From contig JACQDX010000010.1 in assembly GCA_016200895.1 (NCBI GenBank), positions 19,073 to 83,072 of the forward strand: a stretch of DNA of 64,000 nt, written 5' to 3'. Source of the stretch: Burkholderiales bacterium (GTDB lineage: Bacteria; Pseudomonadota; Gammaproteobacteria; Burkholderiales; Burkholderiaceae_D). How positions within the stretch are numbered: the first letter of the stretch is position 1; each line of letters starts with the position of its first letter. The position numbers and the translations under genes were made by a program. Under the pieces are notes generated by a model. The model did not search any database. It had not been told where the DNA came from and was given only the letters and a program-made list of their open reading frames with translations. Positions 49,350 to 57,659 of this stretch are shown here, piece after piece.

Positions 49350-49480
49350 TTTATTATCGCTGAATGTTTAATTCATTCTAAGCGATCAAATGAGACTGCA
49401 AGAGGATTTCGGACCTAAAAGACCGGGAATAAGCGTAATTTTTTGCTTCAGAGATACATTTTTCATGGGGCTGCGATACT

Positions 49481-49544
49481 TGCAGGCCACCGTGTCACTC
49501 GTTGACGTCAGTGAGTGACTTGGTCAATGATGCTGTGGCCTGCA
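49481..49544. repeat. Nested intergenic palindrome
   Basis: Outer arms TGCAGGCCAC and GTGGCCTGCA match perfectly. Inside lies a 26-bp inverted repeat (49494-49519) centred on TGACGTCA with arms GTCACTC/GAGTGAC. No T-run on either strand. It is 44 bp downstream of the FabF-like stop. Confidence 0.7.
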
Positions 49545-49587
49545 TTTCAACTCTTCCTTCAGCCCTTTCTTGCGTTCACAACAAAGA

Positions 49588-50856
49588 TCAAAATCGACCG
49601 AATACAAGGCTGGCATTGACGCCGCCAAAACCGAAACCGTTGGAGATAGCATAGTCTGTCGCTATTTTTCGGGCCGATCCGATGACAATGTCTATGCCCT
49701 CTGCTGCCGGATCTGGTTGTGCCAGGTTCAGTGTAGGCGGTGCTAACTGATCACGCAGGGCAAGCACGGTGAAAATTGCTTCCACACCGCCAGCCGCTCC
49801 AAGCAAATGTCCTGTCGAGGATTTGGTGGCAGATACTGCAGGGCCGCGACCTGTTCCGAATATCGCCTTGATAGCAGCCAGCTCGCTGATGTCGCCGACC
49901 GGCGTGGATGTTGCATGGGCGTTCAAATGCCCGATCTGTCCGGGTGTAAGCTTCGCCTGCAGTATCGCCAGTTCCATGGCGCGCCGGCCACCGTCGCCGT
50001 CGGCGGGTGGAGATGTCATGTGATATGCGTCGGCGCTGGTACCATAGCCTAGCAGCTCTGCAATTGGCATGGCGCCGCGGCGCAATGCGTGCTCCAGTTC
50101 TTCGATGACCAGCATACCTGCTCCTTCGCCCATGACAAAGCCGTCACGCTCGATATCGAAGGGGCGTGATGCCTGCGTGGGATGCTCATTGAAGCTGGTG
50201 GACATGGTTCTTGCGGCAGCGAATGCGCCAAAACTAACGCGATCTATACAGGCCTCGGCCCCGCCACACAAGGCAATATCGGCTTCGCCAGCACGTATCA
50301 GGCGCGCTGCGTCGCCAATGGCCTGTGCGCTGGCTGCGCATGCGGTGACAGGTGCACCTAGCGGGCCACGAAAGCCGTGGCGAATGGAAATGTGTCCTGC
50401 TGCCATATTGGCCAGAAAACTGGGGACGGTAAAAGGAGAAAGGCGTTTTGGCCCACGGCCATCTGTGGTTCTCACTGCTTCTACGATAGCACCGAATCCG
50501 CCCACGCCTGAGCCCACGATGGTGGCTGTCCTTTCGCGTTCGCTGTCAGTACCTGGTTGCCAGCAGGCCTGGTTCAAGGCCTCCTGTGCTGCTGCCAGCG
50601 CAAACAGGCTGAACCTGTCCATTTTCTTGTGGTCCTTGGGTTCCACGGAGAGGGCAGGGTCGAATCCCCATGGGCGGTCCGGCGTCAAGTCGGGCACGAC
50701 GCCAGCAACTTTGGCTGCAATCCCTTCCGTGACTTCCTCAGGCAGTAAGGCCAATCCTGAATGACCATTCAAGAGTCGCTGCCATACAGCTTCGACGCCA
50801 CAGCCCAGGGGCGACACTACTCCCATGCCAGTCACAACAATTCGTCTTGTATTCAA
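49588..50856 (-). CDS. Beta-ketoacyl-ACP synthase II, FabF-like
   Basis: 422 residues, normal KAS-II length. Catalytic triad Cys173 (TACAASAQ), His314 (NAHATSTPVGD), His350 (STGHLLGAAG) with Lys345. It condenses malonyl-ACP with an acyl chain in fatty-acid synthesis. Start is TTG at 50856 after GAGGAG (an ATG just upstream is in another frame). It is not in a fab operon, so it is probably an accessory copy. It is divergent from an AraC regulator. Confidence 0.9.
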   Translation of the reverse strand: MNTRRIVVTGMGVVSPLGCGVEAVWQRLLNGHSGLALLPEEVTEGIAAKVAGVVPDLTPDRPWGFDPALSVEPKDHKKMDRFSLFALAAAQEALNQACWQPGTDSERERTATIVGSGVGGFGAIVEAVRTTDGRGPKRLSPFTVPSFLANMAAGHISIRHGFRGPLGAPVTACAASAQAIGDAARLIRAGEADIALCGGAEACIDRVSFGAFAAARTMSTSFNEHPTQASRPFDIERDGFVMGEGAGMLVIEELEHALRRGAMPIAELLGYGTSADAYHMTSPPADGDGGRRAMELAILQAKLTPGQIGHLNAHATSTPVGDISELAAIKAIFGTGRGPAVSATKSSTGHLLGAAGGVEAIFTVLALRDQLAPPTLNLAQPDPAAEGIDIVIGSARKIATDYAISNGFGFGGVNASLVFGRF

Positions 50857-50986
50857 ATCATGCTCCTCTTTTGATCAATGAAAATGTGCAAATAGCGATA
50901 GGCGAAATACGCCATGCAGCGGCTAAGGCACACATCAGGTGTCGTAGAAAATCAGGAAACAGTATAGAGCGATGGTGAAGGGGGAA

Positions 50987-51003
50987 TTGGCACATCACGC
51001 CAA
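50987..51003. promoter_or_regulatory. Inverted repeat between fabF-like and araC-like genes
   Basis: TTGGC-N7-GCCAA in the divergent 159-bp spacer, 12 bp before the AraC start. A possible operator for the neighbouring regulator. Confidence 0.35.
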
Positions 51004-51015
51004 TGAATATGCAAA

Positions 51016-52068
51016 ATGCGCCATAATGAAAGCACTATGACGCTATCCTGGCAAAGCACACTTACTGTTTCGGCCCACTTCCTGCACGGCATGCTGCACT
51101 TCGTACGCACCCATCATGGAGAAAAAGTGGCAACGCAGGTACTCGTGAGTGCGGCTATCCCCCAGACCCTGCTCCATCAGCCTGATGCACGGCTGACGCG
51201 TCGGCAATACGTCGCGCTGTACAGGGCAGTCGCTGCGACACTTGATGACGAGATGCTGGGACTGTGGTCACGGCCTATCCGCACTGGTACCCTGAAATAC
51301 CTGATGCTCAGCCTGCTGGACGCGCCGACCGTGCTGGTAGCCTTGAATCGTTTCGTCCGCTTCTGGAATTTGCTGCTGGATGATTACCGCTTGCATATTT
51401 CAACAAAAAATAATCTGGTAAGGCTGGCTCTGGTGGAAAGAACATCTGGTACGCAGGTCACGCCACTCGGACATGAGTTGATGATGAAGCTGATACACGG
51501 CATCGCATCCTGGCTGCTTGGCAGGGAGATCAACCTGCAGCGTGTCGAGTTCAGCTTCGCCAGGCCCAGACATGCGGAGGACTATGCCTTCCTATATCCC
51601 GGCGAGGTGGGCTTCGATGCTGGCATGACGAGCATTTATTTTTTTTACCAGGATTGTGCTGAGTTGTTCAAACGCGAGAAGCACGAGCTATGGGCATTCT
51701 TGAAACGTGCGCCGGAAGACTGGACCTTCAGTGCATTCCATCGTGCTTCGATTGTTGCCAAAGCGCGCGAATATCTTGAGCAGCACATTGCACAGCCAGT
51801 GACGATCCAGGATCTTGCAAATGCATTGCACACTTCCGTGCGCACACTCAATCGTCGATTTGCAGAAGAAGGAACGCATTTCCAGGCAGTGAAAGACGGA
51901 CTGCGACGGGATATTGCCGTTCATAGACTGACAAATTCGAACACAGGAGTGGCAGCGCTGGCCTTTGATCTTGGCTTCTTCGACGCCACAGGTTTTTGCC
52001 GCGCATTTAAACATTGGACCGGCAGTAGCCCTTCTGATTATCGAAAGGGCAGCCGTCAGGATGAATGA
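51016..52068 (+). CDS. AraC-family transcriptional regulator (OruR/ArgR-like)
   Basis: 350 residues. An N-terminal ligand-binding-like domain (about 25-220) of the 'arabinose-binding domain' kind and a C-terminal AraC DNA-binding domain with two HTHs (about 250-345): VTIQDLANALHTSVRTLNRRF and AALAFDLGFFDATGF-type repeats. Start may be 51016 or 51037; neither has a strong site. Divergent from FabF-like gene, so likely its regulator. Confidence 0.85.
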   Translation: MRHNESTMTLSWQSTLTVSAHFLHGMLHFVRTHHGEKVATQVLVSAAIPQTLLHQPDARLTRRQYVALYRAVAATLDDEMLGLWSRPIRTGTLKYLMLSLLDAPTVLVALNRFVRFWNLLLDDYRLHISTKNNLVRLALVERTSGTQVTPLGHELMMKLIHGIASWLLGREINLQRVEFSFARPRHAEDYAFLYPGEVGFDAGMTSIYFFYQDCAELFKREKHELWAFLKRAPEDWTFSAFHRASIVAKAREYLEQHIAQPVTIQDLANALHTSVRTLNRRFAEEGTHFQAVKDGLRRDIAVHRLTNSNTGVAALAFDLGFFDATGFCRAFKHWTGSSPSDYRKGSRQDE

Positions 52069-52102
52069 CGATGGGAGAAAGCCACTACTCTCAGATATGA
52101 CA

Positions 52103-52142
52103 AAGCCGCAGTGCCGATCAAAGCTGATCAGCACTGCGGCTT
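52103..52142. terminator. Terminator between araC-like and phasin genes
   Basis: AAGCCGCAGTGC and GCACTGCGGCTT pair perfectly; a smaller GATC stem lies in the loop. Positioned between two converging genes, it can serve both. Confidence 0.75.
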
Positions 52143-52172
52143 AAGTTTTATTGCTTACTTTGCGTACTTTGA

Positions 52173-53243
52173 TTACTGACGAACTGGCTTCTTGGCACCT
52201 GTGGCAGCACTGGATTTGGCCTTGTAGGATGGTTTGCCGTTATTGGCTGGAAACCCAGGGCCTTTCTTCAAATTGGCTGTGGCTGCAAATGGGAACTTCA
52301 CAGCAGATTTTTTCTCAGTGCTGGCGGAGGGTTTGCTGTCTGCTTTAATTGGCGCTGCATTGTCTGGAGTGACAGTTTTTGTGGCTGGCTTTTTAGCCGG
52401 AGTGGTTTTCTTTTCCAAGGTTTTTTCTATCATGGTAGTCGTTGCTGCTGGCAATGGCGCTGCTGGTGTAATCACTGGGACAGGTGCGGCTGGTGCTGCA
52501 TGTGCTGCAGGCGCAACAGGTGCAACATCAGCTGTCGTTGCACTGGTTTTTAAAGGTTTTTTTGTGGCTTCAGTTTTGGCAGGTTTGCTTGATTTTGCAG
52601 CTGCTGGTTTGATTGTTTCTGGCTTGATTTCAACTGCTTTCACTTCAGCTTTTGCTGCAACTGCTTTGGTCACAGGCTTGGCCGCGACTTTGCTTACTGG
52701 CTTTTCTGCAACTTTAGCAACAGCCTTAGGTTTTGCTGGTGCTTTTGTCGGTTTGACTTCTGGCTCGGCCAGCAGGGTCAATTGTTTAGTTGCTGCTATC
52801 GGTTTGGCAGCGAGTTTCTTGACAGCTGGTTTTGCTGCCGGAGCGGGGGTAGCTTTAGGGCTTGGGGCTGGTGTTGCAGCAGTAGTTGTAGCCACTGTTG
52901 CTGCAGCAACGGCGGCGCTTTGCTTGCTGACGATTTGCCACAATTCTGCCCTGGTGTCGCTACTGATGCTGGCAAGTTCGCGGCCATAGGAAAGGATTTT
53001 TTCCAACTGTGGCTGACCATGGGCACGGCTCAAGTCCAGCAATTCTTGCGCCTGTTTGACGGCAAACAATTCATGGGCGACATTATTCGCATTTTCCAGT
53101 GATTGTTTGGCGGTATTGAAATTCAGGGCGATCAGTTTTTCCAGTCCACCAAAAGCCAGTTGTGACCATGCTTGAAAGACGGTAATTTGTTTTGCCAATT
53201 GATTCTGGGCAGCAGATGATAATTGTTCAGTAAGCAAAGACAT
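52173..53243 (-). CDS. Phasin-family protein with long Ala/Lys/Pro-rich tail
   Basis: 356 residues. The phasin domain is in residues 1-115 (QAWSQLAFGGLEKLIALNFN; LLDLSRAHGQPQLEKIL). The remainder is low-complexity Ala-Lys-Pro-Thr sequence like the histone-H1-like tail of PhaF, which binds DNA and helps distribute polyhydroxyalkanoate granules. Start ATG at 53243 after GGAGAG. No phaC is in the window. Confidence 0.85.
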   Translation of the reverse strand: MSLLTEQLSSAAQNQLAKQITVFQAWSQLAFGGLEKLIALNFNTAKQSLENANNVAHELFAVKQAQELLDLSRAHGQPQLEKILSYGRELASISSDTRAELWQIVSKQSAAVAAATVATTTAATPAPSPKATPAPAAKPAVKKLAAKPIAATKQLTLLAEPEVKPTKAPAKPKAVAKVAEKPVSKVAAKPVTKAVAAKAEVKAVEIKPETIKPAAAKSSKPAKTEATKKPLKTSATTADVAPVAPAAHAAPAAPVPVITPAAPLPAATTTMIEKTLEKKTTPAKKPATKTVTPDNAAPIKADSKPSASTEKKSAVKFPFAATANLKKGPGFPANNGKPSYKAKSSAATGAKKPVRQ

Positions 53244-53491
53244 GAAACTCTCCAGAGTAGGGGAATTGTAGCGTCAAGAAGATAGACGCCAATTGAAACA
53301 GCATATTGCTTAAAAAATGGCGCAATGCAGCATTATTTGTTAATAACGCATTCTATCGCTAGCCTGCTTAATTTGTAAGCATTATTTTTGCATCGCAATA
53401 TTTGTTTGGAAAATATTGCTTTATTGACGAAAAATTAAGAAGGGATTGTTTATTCTAGTCTGCTTTGCAAAGCTGTCAAACTGGAAAGCGA

Positions 53492-54208
53492 TCAGAATAA
53501 ATAACTGGCGCTGAATACCAGGCTGTTGCGGGAGTTGTTCTGGTACTTTCCTGTGTTGTAACTGTGCTGTGGCCTGGTGATGCCATAAGCCAGTTGCAGC
53601 TTCCAGGAGGAAAAATTGCTGCCCACCCCTACGCGCACGTCCACACGATTGCGATTGATCTGCCCGATTTTACCGTCTGGATAAACCAGCCAGCCTATGT
53701 GGGAAAACAGGTCCAGGCGATCCTGTAGTTGATAGTCTGCATTGGCTTCCAGATACATGGTCTTGCTATTGATCCCTATGTAATTTGGAGAGTAGTAAAC
53801 CCTGGCACTGAGATTGTCGAACATCAGGCCGGTAAACACTTCGCCGTAATTGAGATCGGTAGATTTTGGGAAAAGGGCTGCAGTAGCGCCAGCTTCCCAG
53901 ATCATGCCTGAGCGCAGCCGTCGGGAAAATCCCGAATACAGCAAGATTTGCTCGCCATCGCTACTGCTACTATTGAGTTTTACTTTTGATCCAAATGCAC
54001 CGGCATACCAGCCGTCCGGGGCGTCATATACCAGGTTTAATTGCGCCACTGGCTGCTCATTACTCAGTGAGATGCCGCGATAGCTATAGTCTGATGCAAG
54101 CGTGATACTGCCACTGACTTGTGCATATGCCTTGCCTGTAAAAGCAACGAGAGAAAAGGCCAGAATCACACAAAATTTAAGCAATACCATTCCTTGATAA
54201 ATGCGCAT
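53492..54208 (-). CDS. TorF-like putative outer-membrane beta-barrel protein
   Basis: 238 residues, signal peptide ending AYAQ. The opening GSITLASDYSYRGISLSNEQP and the closing SLVFSASYLF with terminal Phe match the putative-porin family of TorF type. Start at 54208 (or 54190, or a TTG with AAGGA) is uncertain; each gives the same mature protein. Last gene of the sigma-factor operon, 22 bp after the subtilase. Confidence 0.8.
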   Translation of the reverse strand: MRIYQGMVLLKFCVILAFSLVAFTGKAYAQVSGSITLASDYSYRGISLSNEQPVAQLNLVYDAPDGWYAGAFGSKVKLNSSSSDGEQILLYSGFSRRLRSGMIWEAGATAALFPKSTDLNYGEVFTGLMFDNLSARVYYSPNYIGINSKTMYLEANADYQLQDRLDLFSHIGWLVYPDGKIGQINRNRVDVRVGVGSNFSSWKLQLAYGITRPQHSYNTGKYQNNSRNSLVFSASYLF

Positions 54209-54230
54209 ACATGAGATGCATCTTATGCTG

Positions 54231-55559
54231 TTATGGCTGATTTGCCGTTGCTGCTGCTTTTGCTGATGGGACAGCCAGCTGGCAAGAGCAGGCACATTTA
54301 TTGGTCAGTCTGTTGAGCGTGGCGCACAGGTTGACTTGCCCGCTGACATTGGCGTCACTCTGGTCCACTGGATTGACCACCAGATCCGCCCGGATTTGCG
54401 CCAGACTGGCAGATGGCTTCAGTTCACTGAGCAAAGCCATCATGCCTGAGATATGTGCAGCTGAGTAAGATGATCCAGAGACGAAGCTCCAGCGCGCCCC
54501 GGGCGCTGTCGTCGGTATGTCACGGCCAGGTGCCACCAGTATGTCATTCGCCAGCAATCTGGTTTTGCTGTCGGCCACCGCAAATACTCCGGGATGAGAA
54601 GCCGGGAAGCCGCCATCTGCCCGATTGGGGTCCATGGCACCAACTATCTTGATGTTGCGGGAAATAGCGGCATCCAGCAATTGCTTCAGCAGGCGGTCCG
54701 GCGGGCCAGATAAACTCATATTAATCACTTGCACACCTTGTGTCAGGGCGAAATTGAGCGCCTTGCCCAAGGTAAAGCTATTGCACCTGGTTTTGTTTTC
54801 TGGCTCTTGCCAACAGGCTCTCAGTGCCATGACATGGGTATTCGGGGCGATACCCTCGATGCCCACGCCATTGCCAGCGCGCGCCGCGATAACGCCAGCC
54901 ACACCGGTGCCATGCGTCTCACCTACATAGGGATTGCCATCGATGAAATTTTGATTGAGCGAGATTTGCCCTGCCAGATCAGGGTGCTTGATTTCTACCC
55001 CGCTGTCGATGACGGCGACCACTACATTACGGCCAGTCGCAATCTTGCGTATCTCATCAAGCTGCCAGTATTTGTTCGCAGGCTGGACCGGGAACAGCGG
55101 GTCGCTCCTGGCTTGTGCGTCAAAGGTATTGATGGTCTGCACCCAGGCCACGCGGGCGTCCTTGCTCAGGCTGGCGATGGTTTGTTCTTCAGGTATGGCA
55201 TCGCTTTCTTCCATGACAAAGCAATCCACGTTCAGGACTGGCATGGGCCAGTCTTCCAGCAGTTTCAAACCATGCGTGCGTGCCAGTTCTTCAGCGATAC
55301 GACGGCGTGCGGTGCGGCTGACATCATTGCTGTATCCACCGCTATAACTGACATCCGGGCGAAAATGCGGTGCTGGCAAGTGCAGCATGACCAGTATCCG
55401 CCGTTTGGCTTCGGGTTCTTTTGCTGTGTTCTGTTCCTGATCAATGACGGTGTCGGCGCTGGCCAGCTTGGTGCCTGACAACGCTGTCAATGCGAGGAAA
55501 AGGCAAAGGCCGAATTTACTCAGGCTAATGCTCCAATTTATACCCCAGCGTGGATTCAT
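54231..55559 (-). CDS. Subtilisin-family (S8) serine protease
   Basis: 442 residues with a signal peptide (ending ASA). An N-terminal propeptide-like part (about 53-145), then the catalytic domain with Asp185 (AVIDSGVEI), His216 (ETHGTGVAGVIAA) and Ser364 (SGSSYSAAHISG). The usual Pro after the Ser motif is Ala. It ends in a Cys-rich stretch (CACSC). Start overlaps the anti-sigma stop (ATGA). Likely periplasmic or secreted, under the ECF sigma factor. Confidence 0.92.
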   Translation of the reverse strand: MNPRWGINWSISLSKFGLCLFLALTALSGTKLASADTVIDQEQNTAKEPEAKRRILVMLHLPAPHFRPDVSYSGGYSNDVSRTARRRIAEELARTHGLKLLEDWPMPVLNVDCFVMEESDAIPEEQTIASLSKDARVAWVQTINTFDAQARSDPLFPVQPANKYWQLDEIRKIATGRNVVVAVIDSGVEIKHPDLAGQISLNQNFIDGNPYVGETHGTGVAGVIAARAGNGVGIEGIAPNTHVMALRACWQEPENKTRCNSFTLGKALNFALTQGVQVINMSLSGPPDRLLKQLLDAAISRNIKIVGAMDPNRADGGFPASHPGVFAVADSKTRLLANDILVAPGRDIPTTAPGARWSFVSGSSYSAAHISGMMALLSELKPSASLAQIRADLVVNPVDQSDANVSGQVNLCATLNRLTNKCACSCQLAVPSAKAAATANQP

Positions 55560-56236
55560 TTCGCCTCTCCCGAACCCAGAGATTCAACCAGCTCTATCCC
55601 CGTCTCTGTGCGTAGCTCCTTGATGCTCTGCGTCAGTCTGGTATCGGGCACATTGAGCAGATAGGCATTGGTGACCGTGGGGCCATCAATGATGCGGGCG
55701 TCGTTCATAGCCATGATGCGTTGTATGTCTTTGACTGTCGTTTCGGGTTTGAATACGACCACAATATTACCGGAAGAACGCTCACCGCTGCCAAGTACGC
55801 GATAATTACTGTCGTCCTGTTTAGGCAGTGCTATAAGCGCGATCAGTCCGACAATGACGGCGCTTTGTGCTGCCATTACTGCCGTTCCCCAGCGCGTGGA
55901 AGTCTTGCCATCCGTTTTGAACATGGACAGCAAACGCGCCATGAAGTTATTGTCAGTTTTGGCGCGATTTGGCTGCACCTGCGCATCCAGCCTGGGCAAC
56001 AGGCGGGCGAGGGCTCGCTCCACATCTGGAGCTGTGCTTGCCACCGGTTCACCAGTCTTCAGCTTCAGTTGCCATTGCAGATCATCCTGACATGCAACGC
56101 AGGTTTGCAAATGCGTTCGCACCAGTTGCTGCTCATCAGGCTGCAGGGTATTGACGACATACCAGGGTAGCAAGTCTTGCACCTGGCTATGGGTAGGCTC
56201 ATCAGGCTGATGAACCTGGTTTGTTTTTGTGTTCAT
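55556..56236 (-). CDS. Zinc-finger anti-sigma factor with subtilase-inhibitor-like periplasmic domain
   Basis: 226 residues. The zinc motif His42-x3-Cys46-x2-Cys49 marks an anti-sigma ZAS domain. A membrane helix follows (about 118-137), and the periplasmic part (about 157-222, starting NIVVVFKPETTVKD) resembles the propeptide/inhibitor (I9-like) domain of subtilases. Start at 56236 has GGAGGAAAT. It overlaps sigma (ATGA) and the protease (ATGA) on either side. Confidence 0.8.
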   Translation of the reverse strand: MNTKTNQVHQPDEPTHSQVQDLLPWYVVNTLQPDEQQLVRTHLQTCVACQDDLQWQLKLKTGEPVASTAPDVERALARLLPRLDAQVQPNRAKTDNNFMARLLSMFKTDGKTSTRWGTAVMAAQSAVIVGLIALIALPKQDDSNYRVLGSGERSSGNIVVVFKPETTVKDIQRIMAMNDARIIDGPTVTNAYLLNVPDTRLTQSIKELRTETGIELVESLGSGEAK

Positions 56237-56835
56237 AATATTTCCTCCATGCTGTCGGAAAGCATGAATCTCAAACGCTGTCTGGCGTGGAACATCCGGG
56301 TCTTGACGGTATTGACAGGACATTCCATGGTTTCAGCAATTTCCTTGTATCCCATCTCATGATAATAAGTTAAGCTGACGACAACGCGTTGTTCCATGGG
56401 CAAAGCACGCAGGGCCCGGTTCAAGTCAGCATCAAGCTGCTGGGCTGACATCTGCTGTTCTGGTTCATACCTGGTTTCTGCAGCATGATGCTCAAAATTG
56501 GATTCGACGGCTTCGTCAAAATGATGTATCGCCTTCAAAGCCTGGCGATAGGCTATCGCAAATATCCAGGTGGATACGCGGGAAGTATGGTTAAAGCTGG
56601 ATGCTTTTTGCCAGACTACCAACATCGTATCGTTGACTATTTCTTCTATCAAATGCGTGTCACGTGTCATCTTGTCCAGAAATCTGGCCAACCTGCCAAA
56701 GTACGCGCGATACAAAGCCTCAAACGCCTGGCGATCGGCGTTTGCAATCAAAGTGATCAATTCTACTTCCTGTGCTTCCGGGGTATTTGGACGTTTCTTG
56801 TCTGTTTTACCTCGCCATCCCCAATTCTCAAACAT
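56233..56835 (-). CDS. ECF-type RNA polymerase sigma factor
   Basis: 200 residues. Sigma region 2 (LARFLDKMTRDTHLIEEIVNDTM; STWIFAIAYRQAL in pieces) and region 4 (MEQRVVVSLTYYHEMGYKEI; NTVKTRMFHARQRL) are intact. It directs a stress-response regulon and is expected to be held by the next gene's anti-sigma factor. Starts the operon. Confidence 0.93.
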   Translation of the reverse strand: MFENWGWRGKTDKKRPNTPEAQEVELITLIANADRQAFEALYRAYFGRLARFLDKMTRDTHLIEEIVNDTMLVVWQKASSFNHTSRVSTWIFAIAYRQALKAIHHFDEAVESNFEHHAAETRYEPEQQMSAQQLDADLNRALRALPMEQRVVVSLTYYHEMGYKEIAETMECPVNTVKTRMFHARQRLRFMLSDSMEEIL

Positions 56836-57258
56836 GCCTGCACTCTCCTCGATTAGCTGTTAATACATGCTCAGGTAGAAAAGGTTCATTACAGCTTAAA
56901 AATATTTGACATAAGCTTGATGAGGGATTGTTGTATAAATGACATCGCTCAGTATCGTTGGACTGCATGCAGGATTCCGTCGAGGCAAGCCCCCCAACTT
57001 AGTAGCTGATTGTAGCGCATCACCATGATGCTATTTTTTATCTTCTTCCGCCACATTTTCCCTTTCAAATTTTCGTCGCAAAAAAGTCCCCTGCAAGTTC
57101 GCAAACGAGTGATGTTTTTTCTCGCGTCAAAAAAATATTTAATTTTTCTTTGAACCAATTTCAATTATTGGCGCATTAACCGCTTGAAACAAACGGAGAG
57201 GTCTATTTTTTGTGCGAAAAAAAGAAAACCTCTTTCTATCCACCAGCATTGCTTATCG
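56836..57258. other. AT-rich intergenic region upstream of the MrtJ-like gene
   Basis: 423 bp between divergent operons. It has CCAAT-N7-ATTGG (57155-57171), A/T runs and a 16-codon reading frame (listed separately). A minus-strand frame at 56949-57164 lacks a ribosome site and family features, so I do not accept it. No other gene is seen. Confidence 0.5.
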
Positions 57259-57262
57259 ATGA
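57212..57262 (+). CDS. Upstream 16-codon reading frame coupled to the MrtJ-like gene
   Basis: GTG at 57212 follows GGAGAGG (57195-57201) by 10 nt. The frame codes for 16 residues (MRKKENLFLSTSIAYR) and its TGA overlaps the ATG at 57259. It may function as a coupling leader rather than a product. Confidence 0.4.
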   Translation: MRKKENLFLSTSIAYR

Positions 57263-57633
57263 ACCTCATCTCTCCTCTTTTTATTCAACAAGCGATGTGT
57301 GGAAAACAGTTGTGGGCAGTGGATGCGACAACCATGCTGCGGCTCTTGTTGTTGGCACCGATTCTGGAAGAGTTGGTCGTGCGTGCAGGTTTGCAGCAAT
57401 ACCTGATAGGCCGGTTTTATCAGTCGGGCATCAATGCAAAGTTAACGCCAGTGTTGCTATCTGCAACGGCGTTCAGCGTTTTGCATATGGCATCAGGTTG
57501 GGTAGTAGTACTGGCAGTTTTTTTGCCCGGACTGTTGCTGGCGATGATGTACCAAGCTACGCGTGACTGGCGCTTGTGTGCGTTGACTCATGCCGTATTC
57601 AATGGAATGGCTCTTGGTGTTTGCATGCAGTAA
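57259..57633 (+). CDS. mrtJ: JDVT-CTERM system CPBP-type intramembrane protease
   Basis: 124 residues from ATG 57259, a short CPBP (Abi-like) protein with three or four hydrophobic helices. The glutamic-protease motif is EELVVR (Glu37-Glu38, Arg42), with FSVLHMA (His76) and THAVFNG (His111, Asn115). Proteases of this kind process C-terminal sorting signals; the next gene encodes a protein bearing one. An upstream TTG at 57184 would add a strange leader; ATG 57259 is coupled to an upstream frame. The name rests on gene context and motif memory. Confidence 0.72.
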   Translation: MNLISPLFIQQAMCGKQLWAVDATTMLRLLLLAPILEELVVRAGLQQYLIGRFYQSGINAKLTPVLLSATAFSVLHMASGWVVVLAVFLPGLLLAMMYQATRDWRLCALTHAVFNGMALGVCMQ

Positions 57634-57659
57634 AAAATTTTAATCATTGAAGGGAAACT

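Noticed and set aside
56949..57164. 71-codon minus-strand frame before the sigma operon
   Set aside because: AT-rich, highly basic, no ribosome site and no known domain.
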